DNA of 35,080 bases from Candidatus Oceanisphaera merdipullorum (GTDB taxonomy: Bacteria; Pseudomonadota; Gammaproteobacteria; Enterobacterales; Aeromonadaceae), in assembly GCA_018883865.1 (NCBI GenBank), contig JAHLFI010000020.1:1-35080 (forward strand). The letters are read 5' to 3'. The notes under the pieces were generated by a model. That model was not told where the DNA came from. It was given only the letters and a program-made list of their open reading frames with translations, and made no database searches. The position numbers and the translations under genes are program-made. This document shows positions 15,317 through 23,474 of this stretch, one piece after another; the first letter of the stretch is position 1; every line of letters begins with the position of its first letter.

Positions 15317-16342
15317 TTAACGCAGTAAGTCGGTGCGCTCAAAGGCGGGCACTAAGGTATTGCTCAATTTACGTAATACCTCGTTCGATACCGGCACTTT
15401 ATTCTTATCACTAAAAGTAATGCTGCTTTGGCTGCCTAAGTCACCCAGTTGCACGCGGTAGGCTTGCTCGGGAATATCTAAAGCAGGCAACTTTAAGTCT
15501 TCCCACTTGCCCTGTCTCATGCCGTCAAACTCGACATCCACGTAACCTAAGGCTTGCTGGCGATTGGTGAGCTCAAAGCCCAATTTCGGCAATAAGGTCA
15601 CTAGGCGTTTCCAGCTACGATCATAGCCCTCATTTACTAATAAACGGCCTTGGGTAGACTCTAGCGTCAACTGGATTGGGCTTCTGTCTAGCAGTTCTTG
15701 CTGCTGCGTCAGCTCACGCTGATAGGCCAAAGAGAAAGCGTTGAGCATCATGGCTTCGTCTCTTTGCTTGGTTTGTGCAAGCACTGGCTCTTGCTTTGAT
15801 GAGGCATCAGACTCGACTAGGTTCACCTGCAGCGAGACAGCACGACGTCCCTCATCATTGTTCAACTGCCAGTTAAAACGTTGTTTAGGGCTACCAATGG
15901 GGTTGCCATTGCTGCTCCAACCCAAGGCCGTTTCGCTGGCATCGGCTTTTTTATCCTTAAAGAAGGTAGCCAACGCAGTGTTGAGCTCTTGCTGTAAGGG
16001 CTGGTCTAAGCGCTGTTGATAAAACCATAATCCGGTACCGCTTTCGAGTACTTGTGAGCCACGTACTAAGGGCAACACCTGCGTCGGTGGGCGCACGTCC
16101 ACGTTTATGCCCGTCACTTCCTGACTTTCGAGGGCGGTGGCTTTGGGGATCACATAGTCATTTTTGAACGTGGGGGCTTCTAGCCCTGCGGGTATCATAA
16201 GCGGCGCGGTTCTGAGGCTGGCATCTTCATATTCAAACCCCCGATTCGCCTGTGCACGCTTTTCGGGATTACTGCAGCCAGCCAACACACTTACGGCCAG
16301 CAGGCTGATGATCATCTTGTTTGTATTCAAAAGTTTATCCAC
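15317..16342 (-). CDS. bamC: Outer membrane assembly lipoprotein BamC
   Basis: A 341-residue lipoprotein of the BAM complex that inserts beta-barrel proteins into the outer membrane. The lipobox VLAGC places the acylated cysteine at residue 23. The long N-terminal segment after it (RGFEYEDASLRTAPLMIPAGL) is typical of the BamC lasso that binds BamD. Two mixed alpha/beta domains follow. The first codon is GTG, with GGAG 10 bases upstream; an ATG nine codons later would also keep the signal peptide. In E. coli bamC follows dapA; here no dapA lies upstream within the window. Confidence 0.88.
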   Translation of the reverse strand: MDKLLNTNKMIISLLAVSVLAGCSNPEKRAQANRGFEYEDASLRTAPLMIPAGLEAPTFKNDYVIPKATALESQEVTGINVDVRPPTQVLPLVRGSQVLESGTGLWFYQQRLDQPLQQELNTALATFFKDKKADASETALGWSSNGNPIGSPKQRFNWQLNNDEGRRAVSLQVNLVESDASSKQEPVLAQTKQRDEAMMLNAFSLAYQRELTQQQELLDRSPIQLTLESTQGRLLVNEGYDRSWKRLVTLLPKLGFELTNRQQALGYVDVEFDGMRQGKWEDLKLPALDIPEQAYRVQLGDLGSQSSITFSDKNKVPVSNEVLRKLSNTLVPAFERTDLLR

Positions 16343-16808
16343 GCCCTATTCACTCCGCTTTAATTAACGCTTACGTTGTCGGTTAGCGCCCTGCTTGTTA
16401 AGGGCCGACTTGCTCGAATCCATTTCTCGGTTAGACATTTCCTATTTAGGAAAATGGTAAACGCAGTTGTTCGTTATTCTTAACCTTGTTTAGCTCAGCG
16501 TGCTGATCCTGACGCACTGAGCCTGAAGATAAGTGGCCATGATAAACGCAAGCTTCATCCAGCGCCTAGCACTTTACCTTATCCAGAAAGCCCCATTCAG
16601 AAAAGCATGCTATCAACCGTGGCTACAGAGCCATGGTCATCAGGCCTAGCACTTTAAAGAGCAGAGCTCTGTGACCAACATAAACAGCAAGGGTAAAATG
16701 AGGGGTTATGGTAGTGGCGCCAAGGGGTGAATACAAGAGAGCCGCTGGAGACCAATACAATTTATGCTAGGATCAACGCCACCTCTGTTCATCATTTGGA
16801 TAAATATC
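16343..16808. other. Gene-free gap between bamC and bcp
   Basis: 466 bp between divergent bamC and bcp without a supportable reading frame. In E. coli this interval holds dapA and gcvR. A 13-bp direct repeat, GCCTAGCACTTTA, occurs at 16564-16576 and 16644-16656, 80 bp apart. The promoters of both genes must lie here, but none stands out. Confidence 0.5.
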
Positions 16809-17276
16809 ATGACTTATTTACCTGCTGGCAGCCCTGCCCCCGCCTTTACCCTACACGACCAAAATGATCGGGCCGTGAGCTTAAGTGACTTTAGTGGTCA
16901 AAAAGTCTTGGTATATTTTTACCCTAAGGCCATGACGCCAGGCTGTAAAGTGCAAGCCTGCGGTTTGCGTGATAGCCAAAGCGAGCTGGCCGACCACAAT
17001 ACTGTGGTGTTAGGAATTAGCCCTGATCCGGTGGCGCGCCTGAAAAAGTTTGAAGAAAAAGAGGATCTAAATTTTACGCTGCTCTCTGACGAAGACCACG
17101 CCGTGGCCGATGCCTTTGGTGTCTGGGGCTTAAAGAAGTTTATGGGCAAAGAATACGACGGTATTCATCGTATTAGTTTTTTGATTGATGAGTCAGGCAC
17201 CATAGCTCAGGTGTTCGATAAGTTTAAAACCAAAGACCACCATGAAGTGGTGATGGCGTATTTAACGGCACAATAA
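16809..17276 (+). CDS. bcp: Thiol peroxidase Bcp (atypical peroxiredoxin)
   Basis: A 155-residue PrxQ/Bcp-type peroxiredoxin reducing hydrogen peroxide and organic peroxides with thioredoxin. The peroxidatic and resolving cysteines are C46 and C51 in YPKAMTPGCKVQACGLRD, as in E. coli Bcp (156 residues). The ATG at 16809 matches the family N-terminus; an in-frame ATG at 16764 would add 15 unlike residues. Cytoplasmic, no signal peptide. Confidence 0.94.
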   Translation: MTYLPAGSPAPAFTLHDQNDRAVSLSDFSGQKVLVYFYPKAMTPGCKVQACGLRDSQSELADHNTVVLGISPDPVARLKKFEEKEDLNFTLLSDEDHAVADAFGVWGLKKFMGKEYDGIHRISFLIDESGTIAQVFDKFKTKDHHEVVMAYLTAQ

Positions 17277-17339
17277 GAAGCACCTAGCACAAGCACCTTG
17301 CACCCCACGCCGGCTAAAACGGCTAACTGAGACTTCTCT

Positions 17340-17446
17340 GCCACGCAATACACAACGGACGAAATACAAGCACTGAATAATCATGCCTACGGTAGAAGCA
17401 TTATCGGACTGGGTTCTTTTCTGTGTAAATCAGTGTATGGCGTGGC
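17340..17446. repeat. Palindromic intergenic element
   Basis: GCCACGCAATACAC (17340-17353) and GTGTATGGCGTGGC (17433-17446) are reverse complements at 13 of 14 positions, spanning 107 bp. A nested imperfect dyad around ATAAT/ATTAT lies inside. It sits between convergent bcp and the YeeE/YedE pair. It may be a small repetitive element; no coding sense. Confidence 0.45.
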
Positions 17447-17493
17447 AAAAATAGCGCTTATGTTTTTCTTAGCTTGGTATTTGGAGCTGAGAG

Positions 17494-17925
17494 CTATATC
17501 TTGAATTTCCCCACCAGCCAAAACCCGGCCAGCATGGCGAGCACAAACAGACCCACTTGCCATTGCAGACTGCCGAGCAAGCCGATGGCAGGCCCCGGGC
17601 AAATGCCCACTAATCCCCAGCCGATGCCAAAGATGGCCGCCCCTAGGATTAAGCGCTTATCAATGACGGGGGCCGGCACCTTAGGCAAGTCGCTACCTAA
17701 TGCGCATTGAACATGGCCAGTACGCGTCCACCACCAATAACCGGTTGCAAACACACACAGGGCACCGCCCATCACAAAGGCAAGGCTTGGGTCCCAGTTG
17801 CCTGTGATATCTAAAAATCCCTGCACCTTAGCCGGACTTATCATGCCGGACACGGCTATGCCTAGCCCAAATAAGGCGCCCGCCACTAAGGCTATCAATA
17901 ACAAAGCGCTGTTTTTCGTCTTCAT
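17494..17925 (-). CDS. YeeE/YedE half-transporter, second subunit (DUF6691 type)
   Basis: A 143-residue integral membrane protein with about four helices, forming the second half of a split YeeE/YedE transporter. The signature GIGWGLVGICPGPAIG near residue 104 carries the conserved cysteine of the family, which in the thiosulfate transporter TsuA/YeeE lies in the transport path. AGGGAAG before the ATG at 17925 fixes the start; an ATG at 17946 overlapping the upstream gene would add seven residues. Paired with the gene just upstream. Substrate is probably a small sulfur compound, but which one is not readable. Confidence 0.82.
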   Translation of the reverse strand: MKTKNSALLLIALVAGALFGLGIAVSGMISPAKVQGFLDITGNWDPSLAFVMGGALCVFATGYWWWTRTGHVQCALGSDLPKVPAPVIDKRLILGAAIFGIGWGLVGICPGPAIGLLGSLQWQVGLFVLAMLAGFWLVGKFKI

Positions 17926-17942
17926 ATTCACTTCCCTATTTC

Positions 17943-18377
17943 TCATGCCCCTAAGCCAAGCAAGGTCACTGTTAGCATGCCACTGACGATAAACACTAAG
18001 GTCGCCACGAACGAGCGCTTAGAGAAACGCCCCATGCCACAAATACCATGACCACTGGTGCAGCCATTGCCGAGGCGCGTACCTATGCCCACCAACAAGC
18101 CGGCTAATACCAACTTAATAACCGAAAACTCCGCCAAATTAGGCACGGCTATCTGTTGGCTAGCAAACAATACCGCCGGTACCAATACCAGCCCCAGCAA
18201 GAAAGCCAAGCGCCAGCTTTTGTCGGACAGCGGAGCACTGTTTTTACGACCTAAGCCCACAATAATGCCGCTGATTCCGGCAATTTTTCCGGCCCCAACT
18301 AACAGCAATAAGGCACCCAACCCAATGCAGACACCGCCCAACAAGGCAGACCAAGGCGTGAAATTGATGATAGTCAT
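17943..18377 (-). CDS. YeeE/YedE half-transporter, first subunit
   Basis: A 144-residue membrane protein, the first half of a split YeeE/YedE transporter. The family motif is NGCTSGHGICGMGRFSKRS near residue 107, with two cysteines. GAGGTG lies before the ATG. The gene ends within a few bases of the second-subunit ribosome site, so the two are made together. A perfect TATAAT and the inverted repeat ATTAG-N6-CTAAT lie directly upstream. This two-gene form is often found with sulfide or persulfide detoxification genes; none is next to it here. Confidence 0.85.
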   Translation of the reverse strand: MTIINFTPWSALLGGVCIGLGALLLLVGAGKIAGISGIIVGLGRKNSAPLSDKSWRLAFLLGLVLVPAVLFASQQIAVPNLAEFSVIKLVLAGLLVGIGTRLGNGCTSGHGICGMGRFSKRSFVATLVFIVSGMLTVTLLGLGA

Positions 18378-18392
18378 AAGGACACCTCATTA

Positions 18393-18435
18393 AATTAGAT
18401 AATGCTAATTATAATAGCCGCCAATACATTAGCAA
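18393..18435 (-). promoter_or_regulatory. Promoter and operator of the YeeE/YedE pair
   Basis: On the minus strand TTGCTA (18435-18430), a 16-base spacer and TATAAT (18413-18408) form a promoter. The inverted repeat AATTAG-N6-CTAATT (18393-18410) covers the start site and touches the -10. That is a classic place for a repressor. The core ATTAG-N6-CTAAT recurs upstream of yedE at 23216-23231. ArsR-family sulfide sensors (BigR/YgaV/SqrR type) are known to control such transporters; that link is inferred. Confidence 0.65.
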
Positions 18436-18475
18436 CAGCTTATCTACAGAACCAAGCTAACCTGTTGATTTAATA

Positions 18476-21400
18476 ATGAAGCTATATGTACTTATTACAT
18501 GCTCAGCATGGTCAACTTCAAACGTATTACTTACAATGGCGCAGCCTGTTCACTCATATCGCCGCATATCTCGCTCTCAGCTGTGCGAACTCACAAGGAA
18601 TCTCCATAATATGCAGTTACCTGCATTATATCGTCCGTTGCATCAGCTCTGCTTTTTCCGTTTAGACGCACAATTTTATCTGACGCCATTAACGGCCCTG
18701 CCCTTCGATCCAGTAAGCCTGCCAGATGCAACACAATCTCTGTTAAGTCAGTTATCTGAGGACGATAGACGCCAGCTTGAGCAAGTATGCGCAGCAGGGG
18801 CTGCAACCAGCTTAGCTCTCACCATTAAAGGTCGTCGCTGGATCTGCCATTTAGCCCCAGTTGAAAATAATTACTGGTTGCTCAGTGCCGATATGGCCGC
18901 CCATCAACAATGCGACCAACTGGGCGTGACCGAGTGGCAATTAGACCAGCAGTGGCAAGACGCACAGCGTCCACCGCTCAGCATGCCGGAGTTAGTAGAT
19001 AAGTTGCTTGGCGAGCAAAATGCGGATCGGGTGATCTTATGGCGCCACTACAGTGATGAAGAGGTGCTACGCCCGTTATACAGCCAAGGTTTGGCCTTTA
19101 ACTTACGGCCCGTGAAAGCAGAGCGGCGTTATTTGCGCACCTTGCAGCAAAGAGGCGCCTTGAGCTACAGCCACTGTGCCGAACAACCGCTGCTGAGTGC
19201 CTTCAATTACTTAGCAGCCGACGGCATAGTGCATCGCCTCGATGTGCCGCTGTTAGTAGAGAAAAAATTAATCGGCGTACTCAGTCTTGAATATACGCAC
19301 CCCCGCGCCAGCGTCACTCCCTCAGACATGCAGTTTGTGGCCACCCTAGCCGCTCAACTGGCCGTGCTCATCACCAAGCCCATAACGGCAGAGGCCTTGC
19401 AGGATCCCAACTTACCTTGGGCGGAGCTTACCCCCATCTTGTTACGCCATACCGGCCAAGACTTTTTTAATCAATTGATGTTGAAATTAGCGCAGCTATA
19501 TCAAGCAGATATTACCTTGGTGGGGCTAATCTCGCCCTCCAAAGAAAAAATTCGGATCGTGTCTTGTGCTATCGATGGCGAGCTGCAGCCGCCCTTTAAT
19601 TTTGCCCTGCACGATTCACCCTGCCAAGTAAGCATGAAGCAGGCGCAAAAAATTAATGTTTATCACCAAAATGTCGCGGCGCTGTTCCCCCACTCTAGCC
19701 TGCTACAGCAGCACAATATTCAAGCCTATGTTGGCCTGTTCCTTAAAGATCATGAACACAACACTGTGGGCAATGTCGCCTTATTGTTTAAACAACCCTT
19801 ACCCGCATCGAGTCAGTTGCAAACCATGCTTGAGCAATTGGAGCACAGAATTTGCGCCGAGTTATTACGTAGACGCGACCAAGAGGCAATCATGGTCGCG
19901 GCCGTGGCCTTCGATGCCCAGCAAGGCCAATTTATTACCGACAGCGAGCTGCATATTCAGCGCGCCAATCAAGCGTTCTTGCAATTAAGCGGCTATTTTT
20001 GTGAAGAATTGCTGGGGCGTTCGGTGCTTGATTTGCGCGAAGACACCCCCTATCACGCCAGTTTAGAGAGTATTAAGCACAAATTAGTGGTGCACCAAAA
20101 CTGGCAAGGCGAGCAACAACTAAAACGTGCCGACGGCCAAACGGTGGCCGTTAATCTGAGCATCTCTCAAGTACAAGATAAGCTTGGCGTCGTGCATTAC
20201 GTGTTCAGCCTAGAAGATTTAACCCAACAAAAAAACGCCCAGCAACGCATCGAGCAAATGGCGTATTTCGATAAGCTGACCGGTTTACATAACCGCCACT
20301 ACATGGTGGATCACATTAGCCACACCATAGCCCAGACCGAAGCAGATAACAGCCGCGGCGCCCTGCTACTGATCGACCTCGACAGCTTTAAAAGTATCAA
20401 TGATTCACTGGGCTATCGCATTGGCGACAGCATATTAATACAAGTGGCAGAGCGCTTACGCGTATTTAAAAAGCAGCTTGAAGATGCCAGTTTGGCGCGC
20501 ATCGGCAGTGATGAATTTGTGCTGCTGTGTCCTAATTTAGGTCACAGCTTCACTCAGGCAAAAACCCGCGCCGAGCAGTTGGCACACGGTTTACGCGAAC
20601 AGTTTTTACTGCCGTTTCAGATTGATAACTTACGGCTACATTTAAGCGCCAGCATTGGTATCAGTTTATTCCCCGTACCTGAGCTGGGTTTAGAAGAATA
20701 TTTACGCCAAGCCGACACCGCCAACCATATCGCCAAGCAAGTAGCTCCGGGTAGCCATGTGTTTTTTAGCCAAGAAATGGCCGATGAAATTCAAGAACGT
20801 TTGGCATTAGCTAATGCGTTACAGCGAGCGCTGCTCAACAACGAGCTGGAGCTCTATTTTCAGCCACAACAACGAGTGGCAAATAATCAGCTATCGGGTG
20901 TCGAAGTCTTATTGCGCTGGTTTCCTGAGGGCCGCGCGCCCATCCCGCCCAATATTTTTATCCCCATCGCCGAAGAAACCTCGCTTATTTGCGATATTGG
21001 TAGCTGGGTGCTGCAGCAAGCCTGCGTGCGCTTTGACGCCTGGCAAGCCTTGGCAAATCGCCCCGAACGCCTGTCGGTTAATATCAGTGCCCGACACTTT
21101 CATGGCCCCGACTTTATTTCTCAGCTGTCGTTACTGATGCATCAATATCCGAGCTGTCGCCACCGTTTAACCTTGGAAGTCACTGAAGGGGTGTTTTTAG
21201 AAAACCTGCCCGAAAGCCGCAGTCGCATGGCACACATTAAATCCTTGGGCGTGAATCTTTCCATTGATGACTTTGGCACCGGCTATTCCTCGTTCGCCTA
21301 TTTACGGGAATTACCGGTGGATGAGCTTAAATTAGACCGCGCTTTTATTCAGTACGTCGCAGAGCGCCCCCAAGACAGAGCCATTATCACTTGCCTACTG

Positions 21401-21568
21401 GAGTTGGCGCGCACCCTCAACATGGAAGTGGTCGCCGAAGGCGTAGAAACTCCAGCGCAACTGGCCACCTTGGCCGAGCTTAATTGCGATACCTATCAAG
21501 GTTACTTACGCGCTCGGCCCATGTGCGAAGACGACTTGATGACGTGGTTGAAAGACACGGCATTTTGA
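18476..21568 (+). CDS. GAF-GAF-PAS-GGDEF-EAL cyclic-di-GMP signalling protein
   Basis: A soluble protein of up to 1030 residues. Two GAF-like regions lie at about 165-300 and 320-465, a PAS domain at about 480-585, a GGDEF domain at about 595-765 and an EAL domain at about 775-1025. The GGDEF signature reads GSDEF (677-681), a degenerate form that often lacks cyclase activity. The EAL domain keeps E810 (EVLLRW), NISARHF, EVTEGVF, DDFGTGYSS (931-939), K952 and EGVET, so it should be an active phosphodiesterase. No membrane segment, so it senses inside the cell. The start is unsure: the ATG at 18476 has no ribosome site and the first 45 codons look atypical. The ATG at 18611, behind AAGGA, may be the real start. 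Divergent from the YeeE/YedE pair. Confidence 0.85.
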   Translation: MKLYVLITCSAWSTSNVLLTMAQPVHSYRRISRSQLCELTRNLHNMQLPALYRPLHQLCFFRLDAQFYLTPLTALPFDPVSLPDATQSLLSQLSEDDRRQLEQVCAAGAATSLALTIKGRRWICHLAPVENNYWLLSADMAAHQQCDQLGVTEWQLDQQWQDAQRPPLSMPELVDKLLGEQNADRVILWRHYSDEEVLRPLYSQGLAFNLRPVKAERRYLRTLQQRGALSYSHCAEQPLLSAFNYLAADGIVHRLDVPLLVEKKLIGVLSLEYTHPRASVTPSDMQFVATLAAQLAVLITKPITAEALQDPNLPWAELTPILLRHTGQDFFNQLMLKLAQLYQADITLVGLISPSKEKIRIVSCAIDGELQPPFNFALHDSPCQVSMKQAQKINVYHQNVAALFPHSSLLQQHNIQAYVGLFLKDHEHNTVGNVALLFKQPLPASSQLQTMLEQLEHRICAELLRRRDQEAIMVAAVAFDAQQGQFITDSELHIQRANQAFLQLSGYFCEELLGRSVLDLREDTPYHASLESIKHKLVVHQNWQGEQQLKRADGQTVAVNLSISQVQDKLGVVHYVFSLEDLTQQKNAQQRIEQMAYFDKLTGLHNRHYMVDHISHTIAQTEADNSRGALLLIDLDSFKSINDSLGYRIGDSILIQVAERLRVFKKQLEDASLARIGSDEFVLLCPNLGHSFTQAKTRAEQLAHGLREQFLLPFQIDNLRLHLSASIGISLFPVPELGLEEYLRQADTANHIAKQVAPGSHVFFSQEMADEIQERLALANALQRALLNNELELYFQPQQRVANNQLSGVEVLLRWFPEGRAPIPPNIFIPIAEETSLICDIGSWVLQQACVRFDAWQALANRPERLSVNISARHFHGPDFISQLSLLMHQYPSCRHRLTLEVTEGVFLENLPESRSRMAHIKSLGVNLSIDDFGTGYSSFAYLRELPVDELKLDRAFIQYVAERPQDRAIITCLLELARTLNMEVVAEGVETPAQLATLAELNCDTYQGYLRARPMCEDDLMTWLKDTAF

Positions 21569-21588
21569 GAAAGACGCCGCTAGGTAAT

Positions 21589-21624
21589 AAAAAAGCGAAC
21601 TAACAGGAGTATCTGCTAGTTCGC
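21589..21624 (-). terminator. Minus-strand terminator beyond yedF
   Basis: On the minus strand GCGAACTA...TAGTTCGC (21624-21617 and 21602-21595) with an inner CAG/CTG stem is followed by six T. It is the second of two terminators after the yedE-yedF operon and also faces the end of the GGDEF-EAL gene. Confidence 0.75.
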
Positions 21625-21654
21625 CCTAATGAATTTATCTCGTTATTTTTACTT

Positions 21655-21690
21655 AAAAAGCAGGCGCCCTCTCAAGGCACCTGCTTTTTT
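21655..21690. terminator. Bidirectional terminator between the GGDEF-EAL gene and yedF
   Basis: AGCAGG(C)GCC and GGC(A)CCTGCT form a stem with one mismatch and a CTCTCAA loop. Six T follow on the plus strand and a T run follows on the minus strand. It separates the convergent genes and overlaps the yedF stop codon. Confidence 0.8.
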
Positions 21691-21928
21691 AGGCATAAAT
21701 ATAAAACAGGTATTCTTGGCCGTTCTTCACCGGTTCTTGGGCGAAGGTGTAGCCATGAGCCAGCGCTTCTTCAGGCACATTACGAAACGAGCCTGGACAA
21801 TCGGTGATCACCTGTAACAGCTCGCCTTTGTTCATGTCAGCCAGTGCTTCTAAGGTATAGATAACGGGATAAGGACAAGACTCACCACGCAAATCCAGTG
21901 TGAAATCCGCTTCTTTATTAGTTTGCAT
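21689..21928 (-). CDS. yedF: TusA/YedF-family sulfur-carrier-like protein
   Basis: A 79-residue TusA-fold protein. DLRGESCPYPVIYTLEAL near the N-terminus has the CPxP motif with the active cysteine that can hold a persulfide. The start is the ATG at 21928, behind GAGG; the upstream TTG codon sits too close to it. It overlaps the end of yedE by 11 bp. In the E. coli YeeE-YeeD (TsuA-TsuB) pair such a protein works with the transporter in thiosulfate uptake, while YedE-YedF has been linked with selenium. The sequence here is closest to YedF by context. Confidence 0.85.
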   Translation of the reverse strand: MQTNKEADFTLDLRGESCPYPVIYTLEALADMNKGELLQVITDCPGSFRNVPEEALAHGYTFAQEPVKNGQEYLFYIYA

Positions 21929-23153
21929 ATTGTTCAACGCCTCTTTTCAGTTCCAAATTACGATGATAGCTGCGCTCTCTATACACGGTTAACGCATACA
22001 GTCCGCCTAACATGAATAGCGTGGCGAGAATGGCACCCACGGGACTTATAGTATTCATCAAGTTAATTTTTGCACCGCTACTCACCAACACATCATAAAC
22101 GCCGAGATGATCCCACGCATAAGCAAGAAAAGTCGCGCCAATAATATTGCCGATAAACACAGGTAAGAACAGCACCTGCCCTTCCATTAGTCGATACATC
22201 ATGCCGGTTTCGCAGCCAGATGCCATAACAATGCCAAAGCCAAACAAAGCTCCCCCAACCAGTGTGCTGAGTGCCGCTATTTGGGTGATGGGTGTTAAGC
22301 CATAAATTAAAATAACAATGAAAGTGAGCACAGAGCTTACGGCCATGCCCACAATAATCGCCTTGGCCATTAAGCTGCGTCCTACTAGAAACAGGTCCCG
22401 GAAGGCGGCAGTAAAGCAGATTTGGCCACGCTCAATGAGAATGCCAAAGGCCAGACCAAACAGGGCACCAAACCCAAGCAGTTTTTGCCCAGAAGCAAAG
22501 AAATAAACCATCAAACCGAGATAGGCAATGGCGATAGCCCCACCCACATAAGGCTGGATCACTCGCGTTTTGGCCCTAGAGGGCGCGCCTGTACCCCGCG
22601 TTAACGAAGGTCGACCTTTCCACCAGCGCGTTTTGGTAAGTTTGGCGCCAAAAAAAGTACCTATGCCGGTTGCGACAATAAAGATCCACGAGTGCAGTGA
22701 GAATTGCGGCACACCGGTGAAGAAGGCCGCTAAGTTGCAGCCCAAGGCTAAACGCGCACCAAAGCCGGCAATAATGCCGCCCACCAGCCCTTGCACATAA
22801 CGGCGTTTTTGCTGTGGTAGGCGAATTTTAAAACTATTACTCAGCAGCACCATGATCAGCGCGCCGATAAACATGCCCCACACAATCCAGCCATCAGGTC
22901 GGGTCCAAGTCGAGCCTTGCAACTTTACCATGTCGAAATATTGCCAATCGGAAACATCGACTCCGAGCAGCAGCAAAATATCTCCGCCCAGGCGCGTAAA
23001 TTCACCGGTCACGGCCCACACAGTGGACGTTAGGCCAAAGTACAAGGCGCTGAGCAAGCCAGCAATAAACAATACGACGTACGGATTCCAATGGCGCTGA
23101 AAAACAGCTTGGGTCATGGCTTTCATTAGTGGTTTTTTCTCATGGTAAGGCAC
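21918..23153 (-). CDS. yedE: YedE-type sulfur/selenium membrane transporter
   Basis: A 411-residue membrane protein with two YeeE/YedE repeats. Conserved segments are STVWAVTGEFTRLGGD near residue 42, GGIIAGFGARLALGCNLAAF near residue 125, FGILIERGQICFTAAFRDL near residue 235 and FGFGIVMASGCETGMMYR near residue 300, with the family cysteines. It is clearly close to E. coli YedE (401 residues, recalled). Starts at the ATG at 23153; ATGs at residues 10 and 13 are also possible because no strong ribosome site decides. Forms an operon with yedF. The operator-like ATTAG-N6-CTAAT lies 63 bp upstream. Confidence 0.9.
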   Translation of the reverse strand: MPYHEKKPLMKAMTQAVFQRHWNPYVVLFIAGLLSALYFGLTSTVWAVTGEFTRLGGDILLLLGVDVSDWQYFDMVKLQGSTWTRPDGWIVWGMFIGALIMVLLSNSFKIRLPQQKRRYVQGLVGGIIAGFGARLALGCNLAAFFTGVPQFSLHSWIFIVATGIGTFFGAKLTKTRWWKGRPSLTRGTGAPSRAKTRVIQPYVGGAIAIAYLGLMVYFFASGQKLLGFGALFGLAFGILIERGQICFTAAFRDLFLVGRSLMAKAIIVGMAVSSVLTFIVILIYGLTPITQIAALSTLVGGALFGFGIVMASGCETGMMYRLMEGQVLFLPVFIGNIIGATFLAYAWDHLGVYDVLVSSGAKINLMNTISPVGAILATLFMLGGLYALTVYRERSYHRNLELKRGVEQYAN

Positions 23154-23215
23154 TTAAGATAAAAAATACGGCGGCAATATTACCATTAAAAAGCCAAGAC
23201 TAAGAAGGCCTTATC

Positions 23216-23231
23216 ATTAGCAAGCGCTAAT
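23216..23231. promoter_or_regulatory. Operator-like inverted repeat upstream of yedE
   Basis: ATTAG-CAAGCG-CTAAT has the same arms and the same 6-base spacer as the site covering the promoter of the split YeeE/YedE pair at 18394-18409. It lies within a plausible yedE promoter region. The remainder of 23154-23474 shows no gene and no clear terminator. Confidence 0.6.
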
Positions 23232-23474
23232 AGCAGTTAAGCGGTCACAACTTACAGCAATAAAATCAAACGCTTATCAGCAATTGTATTAATACTGCGT
23301 GAAAAGGATAAAAAAGGCCCCCAAATAGAGCAGATAGAACAGCCCGCTTTTTAAGCCGCTATTATTGCCATTAATGCTGCCGCCCTTTTCTTTTTTCACT
23401 CTGTGCTGAAGTCACGAACTTAATCGCACTTTGCCAATAACTAGGGGGGCACACCGCCAATAGGTAGAAAAATA

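Noticed and set aside
17387-17602. 71-codon minus-strand frame after the YeeE/YedE pair
   Set aside because: Overlaps the end of the half-transporter gene in another frame and the palindromic element; no motif.
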